NCBI GenBank assembly: GCA_044224495.1
Contig: JBGAKG010000009.1
Span: 1 to 64,000 of the forward strand
Length of the DNA: 64,000 bases
Direction: 5' to 3'
DNA from: JBGAKG01 sp044224495
GTDB taxonomy: Bacteria > Myxococcota_A > Polyangia > Polyangiales > Polyangiaceae
The translations under genes were made by a program, and so were the position numbers. This document shows, piece by piece, positions 16,924 through 24,855 of the stretch. The notes under the pieces were generated by a model that ran no database searches, was not told where the DNA came from, and worked only from the letters and a program-made list of their open reading frames with translations. How positions within the stretch are numbered: position 1 is the first letter of the stretch; each line of letters begins with the position of its first letter.

Positions 16924-17322
16924 TCAGCCGAGGAGCTCGGGCGGTGGACCGCTCATCACCTGCCGGACCTCGATCGCCATGTTGATCGGCTTCCCGCCGG
17001 GCCCCGGCGCGGCCGAAGCCTCCGCCGCGATCGCGTAGGCGCGCTCCGGCGTCTCCACGTCGACGATCCAGAACCCGGCCAAGAACTCCTTGGTCTCGGG
17101 GAACACGCCGTCGGTCACGGGCTGCCCATCGGCCCCGGCGCGGACGAGCTTCGCCTGCTCCGGACCGGCGAGGCCCTCGGCCGCGACGAGCTCTCCGGAG
17201 GCTCCGAGCTTCTTCGCGAAGCTCATCATGAAGCCGATGTGGGCCTTGATGTCCTTCTCGGGCCACCGCGCGATTTGGTAGGGGCCGCCACCGGGGGTGT
17301 TCATCATCAGGATGTATTTCAT
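16924..17322 (-). CDS. YCII/DGPF-domain protein
   Basis: The 132-residue product is a single YCII-related (DGPF) domain starting MKYILMMNTPGGG. The signature loop reads VTDGVFPETKEFLAGFWIVD, so the DGPF core is DGVF with one inserted residue. These small proteins have a ferredoxin-like fold; enzymatic roles are mostly unproven. It is the first gene of an operon with the ECF42-type sigma factor, 2 bp apart. A good ribosome site (AGGAAAG) precedes ATG 17322, and an ECF42-like promoter lies just upstream, suggesting sigma autoregulation. Confidence 0.88.
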   Translation of the reverse strand: MKYILMMNTPGGGPYQIARWPEKDIKAHIGFMMSFAKKLGASGELVAAEGLAGPEQAKLVRAGADGQPVTDGVFPETKEFLAGFWIVDVETPERAYAIAAEASAAPGPGGKPINMAIEVRQVMSGPPPELLG

Positions 17323-17347
17323 GGGCTTTCCTCGCTCTTTCGCACAG

Positions 17348-17376
17348 GAGTCGGAGCCGCGGGCCGCCCTTCGACA
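17348..17376 (-). promoter_or_regulatory. Predicted ECF42-type promoter of the DGPF-sigma operon
   Basis: On the minus strand the site has TGTCGA (17371-17376), a 17 bp spacer, and CGACTC (17348-17353). As I recall the literature, ECF42 promoters have TGTCGA at -35 and CGA/TC at -10. It lies about 25 bp before the DGPF start. Two more sites with the same spacing precede other DGPF genes in this window. Confidence 0.6.
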
Positions 17377-17413
17377 GCGCGCCGATCTTTTTTTCGAAAA
17401 TCGACCGGTGCCT

Positions 17414-17442
17414 CGTCGATCTGCGTCGGCCTCGCGTGTCGT
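17414..17442 (+). promoter_or_regulatory. Weak ECF42-like promoter before the DoxX-like gene
   Basis: CGTCGA (17414-17419) is followed after 17 bp by TGTCGT (17437-17442), an imperfect match to the pattern seen at the other DGPF promoters. It lies 25 bp before ATG 17467. The -35 also forms part of an inverted repeat ATCGAC/GTCGAT. This is a tentative call. Confidence 0.3.
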
Positions 17443-17466
17443 CCCTCCGAAAAGAAGGAGACGACC

Positions 17467-17898
17467 ATGGATACGACCCTGCCGTTCGCGAGCGCCACCC
17501 CCCGCCCCACGTCCCGAGCTGCCTACCGCGCGGGTTGGGCCGTCTCGGCGCTCCCCATCCTGTTGCTCGCGTTCGACGTGCTGGGGAAGCTCTTGCAGCG
17601 CCCCGAGGTCGCCGAGGCGAGCGTGCGGCTCGGCCTGCCGGTCGAGCTCGGGACGACGCTCGGCGTTCTGCTCGCCACGTGCCTCGTGCTCCACCTCGTG
17701 CCTCGCACGGCGGTCCTCGGGGCGGTGCTCCTGACGGGCTACCTCGGGGGCGCGGTCGCCATCCACCTCCGCGTCGGCGATCCGCTCGCGTCGCACACGC
17801 TCTTTCCGGTCTGGGTCGGAGCGCTGCTCTGGCTCGGCCTCGCCCTCCGCGACGCGCGCGTCCGCGCGCTCGTCGTCCCTCCGCCGCAGCACGCTTGA
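17467..17898 (+). CDS. DoxX-like integral membrane protein
   Basis: The 143-residue product has four hydrophobic segments (about 22-40, 57-78, 80-98, 112-128) separated by short loops, matching the DoxX-like family of small quinol-oxidase-related membrane proteins whose role is mostly unknown. A consensus ribosome site (AAGGAG) lies 7 bp before ATG 17467. It is the first gene of a rightward unit with a DGPF gene (30 bp downstream) and the second ECF42-type sigma gene. DoxX-like genes often accompany DGPF/ECF units, so a common stress response at the membrane is plausible. Confidence 0.8.
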   Translation: MDTTLPFASATPRPTSRAAYRAGWAVSALPILLLAFDVLGKLLQRPEVAEASVRLGLPVELGTTLGVLLATCLVLHLVPRTAVLGAVLLTGYLGGAVAIHLRVGDPLASHTLFPVWVGALLWLGLALRDARVRALVVPPPQHA

Positions 17899-17928
17899 CC
17901 TGAACCAGAACCCAACGAGGATCGCCCC

Positions 17929-18282
17929 ATGAAATTCCTGATGACCTACCAGCAGAACCCGAACCTTCCCCCGCCCACGCCGGAGCAGATGGCGAAGATC
18001 GGCGCCTTCACCGAGAAGAACATGAAGAACGGCGTCGTGAAGATGACGGGTGGGCTCGTGCGCCCGACGCGCGGCATCCAGATCAAGTGCGAGAAGGGCA
18101 AGGTGAGCGTGACCGACGGTCCGTTCGCGGAGACGAAGGAGCTGATCGACGGCTTCGCGCTCGTCGAGGTCGCGTCGCGCGAAGAGGCGATCCGTGTGGC
18201 GTCGGAGTTCATGGAGCTCGCGGGCGACGGCAACGGCGAGATCCTCCAGGTGTTCGACCCGGGGGGACCGCCTCCGCGCTGA
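17929..18282 (+). CDS. YCII/DGPF-domain protein
   Basis: The 117-residue product is a single DGPF domain with the intact signature VTDGPFAETKELIDGFAL near residues 63-82, and a C-terminal ILQVFDPGGPP. It is the most canonical of the DGPF proteins in the window. It lies between the DoxX-like gene and an ECF42-type sigma gene that starts 24 bp downstream, so all three are probably one transcript. The biochemical function of the family is unknown; a conserved Asp/His pair and the DGPF loop suggest a small-molecule or catalytic site. Confidence 0.9.
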   Translation: MKFLMTYQQNPNLPPPTPEQMAKIGAFTEKNMKNGVVKMTGGLVRPTRGIQIKCEKGKVSVTDGPFAETKELIDGFALVEVASREEAIRVASEFMELAGDGNGEILQVFDPGGPPPR

Positions 18283-18306
18283 GCGGAGTGCGCTACAGTC
18301 GCCGCG

Positions 18307-19608
18307 ATGCCCGAGCTGGCTTCGCGGCGAGAGATTGGAGACGTGTGGAAGCGCGAGTGCGGTCGCTTGGTGGCCGCGCTCGCGCGCGTCGTCCGTGACG
18401 TCGGTGTGGCCGAGGAGCTCGCGCACGACGCGTTCGTCACCGCGCTCGAGCGGTGGCCGGAGTCCGGAGTCCCGGAGAACCCCGGCGCGTGGCTGATGAC
18501 GACGGCGAAGAACCGCGCGCTCAACGAGCTGCGGCGCGGCCGCGTGAAGGGGCGCGTCCACGGCGAGCTCGCCGCGCTCTTCGACGCGCAGGAGACGGCC
18601 GCCGCGGGCGCGGTGGCGCAGGAACGCGCGATGGATGGGGAGCCGACCGACGACGTGCTGCGTTTGCTCTTCGTGGCGTGCCACCCGCTCGTCGCGAAGG
18701 ACGCGCGCGTCGCACTCACGCTGCGCGTGGTGTCGGGGCTGACGACCGAAGAGATCGCCCGCGCGTTCCTCGCCAAGGCCGAGGCCATCGCGCAGCGGAT
18801 CGTGCGCGCGAAGCGAACGCTCTCCGAGGCGAACGTCGCGTTCGACGTGCCCCCGAAGGCGGAGCTCGGCGAGCGCCTCGCGTCCGTGCTGGAGGTCGTC
18901 TACCTCGTCTTCAACGAGGGCTACTGGGCCACCTCGGGCGAAGACGTCTTGCGCCACGAGCTCACCGACGAGGCGCTCCGGATCGGTGCGTTGCTGGTGA
19001 AGCTCGCACCGGCCGAGCCCGAGGTCCACGCGCTCGTCGCCCTGATGAAGCTCCAAGCTGCGCGCGCCGCGGCGCGGGTGGACGCTGCGGGCGAGCCCGT
19101 GCTGCTGCTCGCGCAGGATCGGTCGCGCTGGGACGCGGGCGCGCTCGCGGAAGGTTTCGCGGCCCTGGCGCGCGCGGACGAGCTCGCGCCGGATCGCGCG
19201 GGGCCGTACCACCTCCAGGCGCGCATCGCGGCGTGCCACGGCCGCGCCCGGACCGCGGACGCGACGGATTGGCGCGCGATCGCCGCGCACTACGCGGAGC
19301 TCGCGCGCGTGGCGCCATCGCCGGTGGTCGAGCTCAATCGCGCCGTCGCCGTGGGGCGCGCCGACGGCCCGGCGGCGGGGCTCGCGCTCCTGGATGCGCT
19401 CGCGGACGAGCCCGCGCTCGCGCGCTACCACCTCCTGCCGAGCGCGCGCGCCGAGCTCCTCGAGGAGCTCGGTCGCTTCGCCGACGCCGAGGCCGAGTTC
19501 GAGCGCGCGGCCGAGCTCGCGACGAACGTCCGTCAGGTCGAGCGCTTGCGCGCGCGGGCGCGTGCGCTCAAGGGGCGAGTGCCTTCCGCTCCGCGGTCAC
19601 CAGCTTGA
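18307..19608 (+). CDS. ECF42-type RNA polymerase sigma factor with TPR-like C-terminus
   Basis: The 433-residue product is a second ECF42-type sigma factor: region 2 at about 14-80 (VAEELAHDAFVTALERWP, GAWLMTTAKNRALNELRR), region 4 at about 120-175 (FVACHPLVAKDARVALTLRVVSGLTTEEIARAF), and a helical extension from VVYLVFNEGYWATSG to the end. The extension carries repeat-like helices (DRAGPYHLQARIAACHGRA, PVVELNRAVAVGRADGPAAGLALLDAL) with TPR character. It is only about 1.4 kb from the other copy but on the opposite strand and clearly diverged, so this is an old duplication. Its last 41 bp overlap the convergent lipoprotein gene. Confidence 0.92.
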   Translation: MPELASRREIGDVWKRECGRLVAALARVVRDVGVAEELAHDAFVTALERWPESGVPENPGAWLMTTAKNRALNELRRGRVKGRVHGELAALFDAQETAAAGAVAQERAMDGEPTDDVLRLLFVACHPLVAKDARVALTLRVVSGLTTEEIARAFLAKAEAIAQRIVRAKRTLSEANVAFDVPPKAELGERLASVLEVVYLVFNEGYWATSGEDVLRHELTDEALRIGALLVKLAPAEPEVHALVALMKLQAARAAARVDAAGEPVLLLAQDRSRWDAGALAEGFAALARADELAPDRAGPYHLQARIAACHGRARTADATDWRAIAAHYAELARVAPSPVVELNRAVAVGRADGPAAGLALLDALADEPALARYHLLPSARAELLEELGRFADAEAEFERAAELATNVRQVERLRARARALKGRVPSAPRSPA

Positions 19609-20308
19609 CGAGCGAGCCCTCGAGCTCGTCGCGGAGCGCGGCCCACTGCGCGTCGACGATCGCGTCGTCGGTCGCGTAGATGGTCTTCTTGTTCTGCTGC
19701 GTCCGCTGATCGAGCGCGACGTGCCCGTAGAGGTAGCCGTTGCGCGTGTCGATCACGAACGCGTCGACGGCGCTCTTCACGTCGAAGTCCCGGAAAGGGA
19801 CGAAGAGCGTCGGGAGCAGGAGCGCATCGAGCGCGACCCACGCGTTCGCGGAGACGTCGGTGCGGTGGCTGTAGTCGACCACCACGAGCAGATCGCAGTG
19901 CGCGCGTGCGGCGAGCAGGCGCAGCTTCTTCAGACTGACCGGCACGGGCGCGGGCGGCGGCGCGAACGGATCCTCGAAGCGGCGCTGGCCCGTCACGGCG
20001 AGCGCCGGGATGGAGTACACGCTGGTGACACCGGGGACGGCGTGGAGCGTCTTCTCGACGTCCGCGTTCTTGCTCGGATCGAAGCTGAAGTACGCCACGG
20101 CGTTCGTCGCTTGGAGCTGCGACTTGGCGGTGAACGCCTTCGCGACGTCGTCGTCGTCGATCTCGGCGGTCCCATCGGGATCGAAGACGGCGACCTTGCT
20201 CGGTTGCCAGACCGAGCTGCCGCACCCGCCGAGGACGAGGGCGAGAGCGAACATGAGCGAAGACGAGCGGAAGAAGCGACCGGAGGGGAAGGGAAGACGA
20301 GGGCTCAT
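19568..20308 (-). CDS. Predicted lipoprotein of unknown function
   Basis: The 246-residue product has a lipoprotein signal peptide with lipobox VLGGC (Cys29) after a basic, Ser-rich lead. The mature protein has an alpha/beta pattern, including SLKKLRLLAARAHCDLLVVVDYSHR and VDAFVIDTRNGYLYGHVALDQRTQQ, that resembles periplasmic lipoproteins with a degenerate nucleotide- or peptide-binding fold. I do not recognise a named family with confidence. It is cleaved by signal peptidase II and anchored in a membrane. It is convergent with the sigma gene and divergent from the dienelactone hydrolase gene. Confidence 0.75.
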   Translation of the reverse strand: MSPRLPFPSGRFFRSSSLMFALALVLGGCGSSVWQPSKVAVFDPDGTAEIDDDDVAKAFTAKSQLQATNAVAYFSFDPSKNADVEKTLHAVPGVTSVYSIPALAVTGQRRFEDPFAPPPAPVPVSLKKLRLLAARAHCDLLVVVDYSHRTDVSANAWVALDALLLPTLFVPFRDFDVKSAVDAFVIDTRNGYLYGHVALDQRTQQNKKTIYATDDAIVDAQWAALRDELEGSLVKLVTAERKALAP

Positions 20309-20375
20309 GCCCTCGGAACGCGCTCGGAGTACCTCGCCTTACAGCAGGGGGCTGCGACGGTGTAGAGTCCGCCGC

Positions 20376-21155
20376 ATGACGGAGCAGGCGACCCTGACGT
20401 TCCCCGATGGCGCGATGACGGTGAAGCTCTTCTCGGGCGCGGCGCCCGGGGCGAAGGTCCCGCCGGCGATCCTCTGCATCGACGGCTTCGGTACGCGCGC
20501 CTCGATCGAGTCGATCGCGGAGCGCGTGGCGAAGGCGGGGTACGTCGTCGCTCTCCCGGATCTCTTCCACCGCGGTGGCTCGATCTTCGATCTCGCGCCG
20601 CCCGGCACCCCCCACGAGGCGAAGGCCCTGGTGCCGCTCATCATGGGGAAGGACGAGCTCCGCGCCGCGTGGGGCGCGCGGTTCTCGGGCCCGGCGACCA
20701 ACCCGGCGAACATCGAGCGCGATCTCGGCGCCGTCCTCGATCTGCTCGCGGCGCGTCCGGACGTGCGGCCGGGTCCGGCCGGCGTCTTCGGGTATTGCAT
20801 GGGCGGCAACATCGCCCTCCGCGCGGCGGCGATCTTCGGCGCGCGGATCGGCGCGGCGGGCTCGTTCCACGGTGGTCGCCTCGCGACGGACGCCCCGGAC
20901 AGCCCGCACCTCGGTGCGCCGAAGATGCGGGGCGAGGTCTACGTCGCGGGCGCGATCGAGGACGGATCGTTCGACGACGCCGCGAAGGAGCGCTTGGGCG
21001 CCGCGCTCACGAGCGCGGGGGTCGAGCACACGATCGAGACGTACCCCGCGCGCCACGGGTTCTGCGTGCCCGACATGCCGACGTTCGACGCGGCGGCCGC
21101 GGAGCGTCACTACACGGCGCTCAGCGCGCTCTTCGCGCGCGCGCTCGCGACCTGA
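20376..21155 (+). CDS. Dienelactone hydrolase family protein
   Basis: The 259-residue cytoplasmic alpha/beta hydrolase has the dienelactone hydrolase nucleophile elbow GYCMGGN with Cys141, an acid in the strand VYVAGAIEDGS, and the catalytic His in ARHGFCV. The N-terminal half carries DGFG and ALPDLFHRGG typical of the family. Such enzymes hydrolyse lactones or esters in aromatic breakdown or detoxification. I chose ATG 20376; the frame is open upstream but without family sequence. The last 35 bp overlap the convergent ArsR gene. Confidence 0.88.
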   Translation: MTEQATLTFPDGAMTVKLFSGAAPGAKVPPAILCIDGFGTRASIESIAERVAKAGYVVALPDLFHRGGSIFDLAPPGTPHEAKALVPLIMGKDELRAAWGARFSGPATNPANIERDLGAVLDLLAARPDVRPGPAGVFGYCMGGNIALRAAAIFGARIGAAGSFHGGRLATDAPDSPHLGAPKMRGEVYVAGAIEDGSFDDAAKERLGAALTSAGVEHTIETYPARHGFCVPDMPTFDAAAAERHYTALSALFARALAT

Positions 21156-21525
21156 CCGGGGGGCGCGAAGAGCTCGCCGAGGCCGAGCGCTTCGGGCTCG
21201 GCTTCGGTTCGCTCGCGTCGAGGTAGGCCTCGAGCGCGTCCAGCTTCGCGTTCCAGAAGCCCGCGAACGCGTCCACCCACTCGAAGAGCTCGCGGAGCGG
21301 GCGCGGGTTCAGGACGTAGATCACGTTCTTTCCCCGCCGCGCGGTCGCGACGAGCTCCGCCTCGCGCAGCACGGCCAGGTGCTGCGCCACCGCCGGTAGC
21401 GACATCGCGAACGGCTTCGCGAGCTCGCCCGCCGGGCGCGCGCCCTCGCGGAGGAGGACCAGGATCTGCCGGCGGACCGGGTGGGCGACGGCATCGAAGA
21501 CGTCGCTCTCTCTCGCTGGCCTCAT
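21121..21525 (-). CDS. ArsR family winged-helix regulator
   Basis: The 134-residue product has an ArsR winged helix at about 8-85 (FDAVAHPVRRQILVLLREGARPAGELAKPFAMSLPAVAQHLAVLREAELV). No metal-binding Cys or His cluster is seen, so it is not a metal sensor of the classic type. After residue 105 the tail is Ser/Arg-rich and lies antisense to the dienelactone hydrolase gene, so it may be disordered. Its ATG overlaps the stop of the RibD-AHSA1 fusion gene by ATGA. ArsR genes of this subtype usually sit beside AHSA1 genes, as here; this one follows its partner instead of preceding it. Confidence 0.85.
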   Translation of the reverse strand: MRPARESDVFDAVAHPVRRQILVLLREGARPAGELAKPFAMSLPAVAQHLAVLREAELVATARRGKNVIYVLNPRPLRELFEWVDAFAGFWNAKLDALEAYLDASEPKPSPKRSASASSSRPPVRSRARARRAR

Positions 21526-22553
21526 CCGTCGTCCTCCCAGCCATAGGCGCCGCGCAGAGCGGTGAAGCGCTCCATCCAGTCGGGCAGCGGAGCTCCATCG
21601 ACGAGCGCGCCGAGGCGCTCGAGGAACGCCTCGGTCCCGGGCGCGAAGCCGAGCGCGACGCGCCGCGACAGCCCGCGGAACGTGACCGTGAGGCGCGTCC
21701 CGGTGGGGATCGGCGCGAGCTCCCAACGCGCGATCGCGCGCTCGGTGCCGACGTGCTCGCTCCAGCGCGGATCGGGCTCGCTGACCATCTCGTGCTCGTA
21801 GACGCGCGGAGGCTCCCACGCGAGGACCTTGCCGACCCAGACGATCGGCGTGGGGGACGAGACGTAGCGCAGGGCGCCCCCGACGCGCGGCTCGATCGTC
21901 GCCGCCGCGAGCATCCACTGGGTGAGCTCGGCGGGGTCCGTGATCGCTCCCCAGATGCGAGCGGGCGAGTGCCGGAGCTCGCGCTCGAACCGGATCAGCG
22001 TCTCGTCGCCGTCCAGGACGAGCTCTCCGCGCCGCGCCTTCACGAGCCGGCGCGCCGCGACGGGCGAGGCGAGACCCTCGACGAGCGAGCGCCCTCCGCC
22101 GATCGCGACCGGCTTCACGACGAGCTGGAGCTCGTCGACCAGGCCGGCTCCGAGCAACGCGCCGACGAGCGTGCCGCTCCCGAGCACGACGAGGGTGGGG
22201 CCGGCCTTCGCCTTCAGCGCGCGGAGCGCGGTGACGGCGTCGCCGTCGAGGAGGCGCGCGTTCTCCCACGCGACGTCGCGGAGGGTCCGCGACGCGACGA
22301 GCTTCTCGGCGGCGTTCATCCGCTTCGCGACAGGAGGCGCGTTCTTCGCCGCGAGCGGCGTGGGCCAGTAGCTCACCATCATCTCGTAGGTGACTCGCCC
22401 GAAGACGAGCGTGGCGTCGCCGCTGGCGTTGCCGGCGACGAACGCTTGGAACTCCGGCGACTCGCTGTGGGCATAGGCCCACGTCATGTCGCCGTCCTTC
22501 CCGGTGAAGTAGCCATCCGCGCTGACACTCTCGAAGACCTTCAGTTTGCGCAT
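21522..22553 (-). CDS. RibD C-terminal (reductase-like) domain fused to AHSA1/SRPBCC domain
   Basis: Residues 1-180 of this 343-residue product form a RibD-type dihydrofolate-reductase-like domain (MRKLKVFESVSADGYF, VVLGSGTLVGALLGAGLVDEL, GGGRSL). Residues 185-335 form an AHSA1 domain of the SRPBCC fold (FERELRHSPARIWGAITDPAELTQWM, PRVGGALRY). These families are normally encoded by separate small genes that often share an ArsR regulator. The join at about residue 183 is seamless, with no stop or shift. The first domain would bind NADPH, the second a hydrophobic ligand. The substrate is unknown. Confidence 0.85.
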   Translation of the reverse strand: MRKLKVFESVSADGYFTGKDGDMTWAYAHSESPEFQAFVAGNASGDATLVFGRVTYEMMVSYWPTPLAAKNAPPVAKRMNAAEKLVASRTLRDVAWENARLLDGDAVTALRALKAKAGPTLVVLGSGTLVGALLGAGLVDELQLVVKPVAIGGGRSLVEGLASPVAARRLVKARRGELVLDGDETLIRFERELRHSPARIWGAITDPAELTQWMLAAATIEPRVGGALRYVSSPTPIVWVGKVLAWEPPRVYEHEMVSEPDPRWSEHVGTERAIARWELAPIPTGTRLTVTFRGLSRRVALGFAPGTEAFLERLGALVDGAPLPDWMERFTALRGAYGWEDDG

Positions 22554-22584
22554 GCCCAGACACTATTAAGTTAAATCTTAAATG

Positions 22585-23760
22585 TCAAACCGCGTACTCC
22601 GGCAGCACGAAATCCGTGGCGGCGTCCGTCACCATCCGCTCGAAGAAGCCGAGCATGCGCGGCGACGTGAGGAACGCGTACATCGCGTTGCGCAGCCACA
22701 GCCCGACCCGCGTCTTCGGCGCGAAGAACGAGCCCACGCGCGCCGCCCCCTTCTGCCCGCGCAGCGCGTAGGGCCGCATGCGCGCTTCGTAGCGCGCGAA
22801 CGCCGCGCTCGGCGCGTCACCCCGAAGGAGCTCGCCCGCGAGCACCCACGCCCCGATGATCGCGAGCGGCGTCCCCATTCCACCGAGCGTGCCCCCCCAC
22901 GCCGCATCGCCGAGCAGGGCCACGCGTGACGTGGCCCACCGCGCCACGCGCGTGGAGGCAATCGCGTCGACCCAGAGGTCGTCCGCCTCGGCCAGCGCGG
23001 CGACCGCGCGCGCGGCCGCGCCCGTCATGCCGGCGAACGTCGTCGCGAGGGCGCGCCGTTGCACCTCCGCGTCCCGCTCGCCTTCGCCGAGCGGGCCTCC
23101 GACCCACACGAGCTGCGTGCGCGCGCCGCTCGCGGTCGGGGCGATCATGACGGCGCGCCCGGGCTCGCTCGTCATCGTGACGGCGTCGCCGGCGAACCTC
23201 CCGCGAACCGCATACGTCGCGATGCGATACCCGTGGTGCACGAGCCGCGCGGCATCGGTTCCGTCGCCGAAGACCAGGCGCCGTACGCCGGAGTGCAGAC
23301 CGTCCGCGCCGACGACGACGTCCCACGTCTCGCGCGTGCCGCTCGCGAGCTCCACGTCGACCCCGGCGGCGTGCTCGGTGAGCCCGACGATGCGCTCGCC
23401 GAAGCGCACCTCGGTGTGGCTCGAAGCCCGCTCGTGGAGGAGCGCGCTCAGATCGCCGCGCAGGATCTCGACGTCGCCCGCGAGCATCAGCTCCGGCATC
23501 GTCGCGACGACGCGCTCGGCGCGATCGAGCATGCGCAGCGGAAGGGGATTCGTCCGCCGCGCTCGGATCGCGTCCCAGAGATCGAGCCGCTCGAGCACGG
23601 CGCGGTGGACGGGGCCGCGGAAGTCCACCGCCTGACCGCCGGTACGGAGCGCGGGCGCGGACTCGAGCACGGTGGTGCGCCAACCGCGGCGCGCGAGGCA
23701 GAGCGCGAGCGCGGGACCGGCGATTCCACCCCCGGAGACGAGGACACGAAGCTGTCGCAT
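22585..23760 (-). CDS. FAD-dependent aromatic-ring-type monooxygenase
   Basis: The 391-residue product is a PHBH-fold flavin monooxygenase. The FAD-binding Rossmann motif lies at the N-terminus (VLVSGGGIAGPALALCLARRG), the DG motif as VVGADGLHSGVRR near 155, and the second FAD motif VALLGDAAWG near 285. Such enzymes use NAD(P)H and oxygen to hydroxylate small organics; tetracycline- or rifampicin-inactivating enzymes share the fold. No membrane anchor is seen. It is divergent from a GntR-TetR hybrid regulator, with several palindromes in the 164 bp between them, so it is probably induced by its substrate. Confidence 0.88.
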   Translation of the reverse strand: MRQLRVLVSGGGIAGPALALCLARRGWRTTVLESAPALRTGGQAVDFRGPVHRAVLERLDLWDAIRARRTNPLPLRMLDRAERVVATMPELMLAGDVEILRGDLSALLHERASSHTEVRFGERIVGLTEHAAGVDVELASGTRETWDVVVGADGLHSGVRRLVFGDGTDAARLVHHGYRIATYAVRGRFAGDAVTMTSEPGRAVMIAPTASGARTQLVWVGGPLGEGERDAEVQRRALATTFAGMTGAAARAVAALAEADDLWVDAIASTRVARWATSRVALLGDAAWGGTLGGMGTPLAIIGAWVLAGELLRGDAPSAAFARYEARMRPYALRGQKGAARVGSFFAPKTRVGLWLRNAMYAFLTSPRMLGFFERMVTDAATDFVLPEYAV

Positions 23761-23775
23761 GAGAGCATCCTTTCT

Positions 23776-23816
23776 GCGTACGTCGTACGCGTCATGAATG
23801 CGTGCACAGTACGCAT
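23776..23816. promoter_or_regulatory. Two inverted repeats upstream of the monooxygenase gene
   Basis: GCGTACG-T-CGTACGC (23776-23790) is a perfect 7-base-arm repeat lying 15 bp upstream of the monooxygenase ATG. ATGCGT (23798-23803) and ACGCAT (23811-23816) form a second, looser pair. All contain GTAC/GCGT elements related to the palindrome at the regulator start. They may be additional operators for the divergent regulator. Confidence 0.45.
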
Positions 23817-23911
23817 GGGCGATGCGCCCGCCATGACGAGTCGTTCAATGCCTGCGATTTGCCAGACGCTGTACTCGATCGCGCTTGCGCGCGGGTCGTC
23901 GCGATGGGAGT

Positions 23912-23925
23912 CTGTACTAGTACAG
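23912..23925. promoter_or_regulatory. Perfect palindrome overlapping the hybrid regulator start codon
   Basis: CTGTACTAGTACAG is a perfect 14-base palindrome whose last base is the first base of the GTG start of the regulator gene. That position suggests an autoregulatory operator and a leaderless transcript. It also lies 150 bp upstream of the divergent monooxygenase gene. Confidence 0.6.
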
Positions 23926-24851
23926 TGCGCGCACCCAAGCTCCGCCCCCACCGCCGCATCGCCGACTCCATCCGGGAGCGCATCGAGAGCGGCGAGCTCG
24001 TCGCCGGCGATCGCGTCCCTTCCACGCGCGAGCTCGCCGACGCGTGGAGCGTCGCTCCGGCGACCGCCGCGCACGCGCTCCGCGTCCTCGCGCACGCGGG
24101 CGTGGTCCGGCCCGTGCCGCGGATCGGAACGGTCGTCGCGGGCCCGCGCCCGCGCACCGCCCGCGCGGAGGACGGAGCCGAGCTCGGCGTCGCGCGCATC
24201 GTCGAAGCGGCGATCGCCATCGCCGACGCGGAGGGACTGGCAGCGCTGTCACTCCGCGGCGTCGCGGCGAAGCTCGGCGCACCCGTGATGTCGCTCTACC
24301 GCCACGTGCCCGGCAAGGAGGCGCTGCTCGATCGCATGACCGACACGGTCCTCGGCGCGCATCGGCTCGGCCCCGATCGGCCACGCGGCTGGCGACCCGC
24401 GCTCGAGCACGCCGCGCGCGCGTCGTGGCGCTTGGTCAAGAAGCACCCGTGGCTGGCGCACACGCTCGCGATCGCGCGGCCGCGCCCGCTGCCCAACGGC
24501 ATCGCGTACGCGGAGTGGGTGCTCGGTGCGCTCGAAGGCCACGGGCTCGCCGCGGCCACGCGCATGAAGCTCCACATCCTGCTCCACGCCTTCATCCTCG
24601 GCCTGGCGGTCAACCTCGAGTCCGAGGCGGAGGCCGAGGCCGCGACCGGCATGGGCCACGACGCTTGGGTCGACACCCAGCTCGGAGCGTTCGACGCGCT
24701 CGCGGCGAGCGGGCGCTATCCCGCGTTCGCGCGCACGCTCGGGGAGCTGGACGCGGGCTTCGACCTCGCGTTCGACGACCTGTTCGAGCTCGGGCTCCGC
24801 GCCCTGCTCGACGGCTTCGCGCGCACGATCGACCGCGCGCGAAGCCGCTGA
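23925..24851 (+). CDS. GntR-TetR hybrid transcriptional regulator
   Basis: The 308-residue product has two DNA-binding modules. Residues 1-75 are a GntR winged helix (HRRIADSIRERIESGELVAGDRVPSTRELADAWSVAPATAAHALRVL). Residues 85-140 are a TetR helix-turn-helix (RIVEAAIAIADAEGLAALSLRGVAAKLGAPVMSLYRHVPGKEALL). A TetR-like ligand-binding domain with LHAFILGLAVN follows to the end. This architecture is known in actinobacteria and some proteobacteria, usually beside flavin enzymes or transporters. I prefer GTG 23925, which directly follows the palindrome; an in-frame ATG at 23904 lies inside the presumed promoter. It probably represses the divergent monooxygenase gene. Confidence 0.85.
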   Translation: MRAPKLRPHRRIADSIRERIESGELVAGDRVPSTRELADAWSVAPATAAHALRVLAHAGVVRPVPRIGTVVAGPRPRTARAEDGAELGVARIVEAAIAIADAEGLAALSLRGVAAKLGAPVMSLYRHVPGKEALLDRMTDTVLGAHRLGPDRPRGWRPALEHAARASWRLVKKHPWLAHTLAIARPRPLPNGIAYAEWVLGALEGHGLAAATRMKLHILLHAFILGLAVNLESEAEAEAATGMGHDAWVDTQLGAFDALAASGRYPAFARTLGELDAGFDLAFDDLFELGLRALLDGFARTIDRARSR

Positions 24852-24855
24852 CGCT

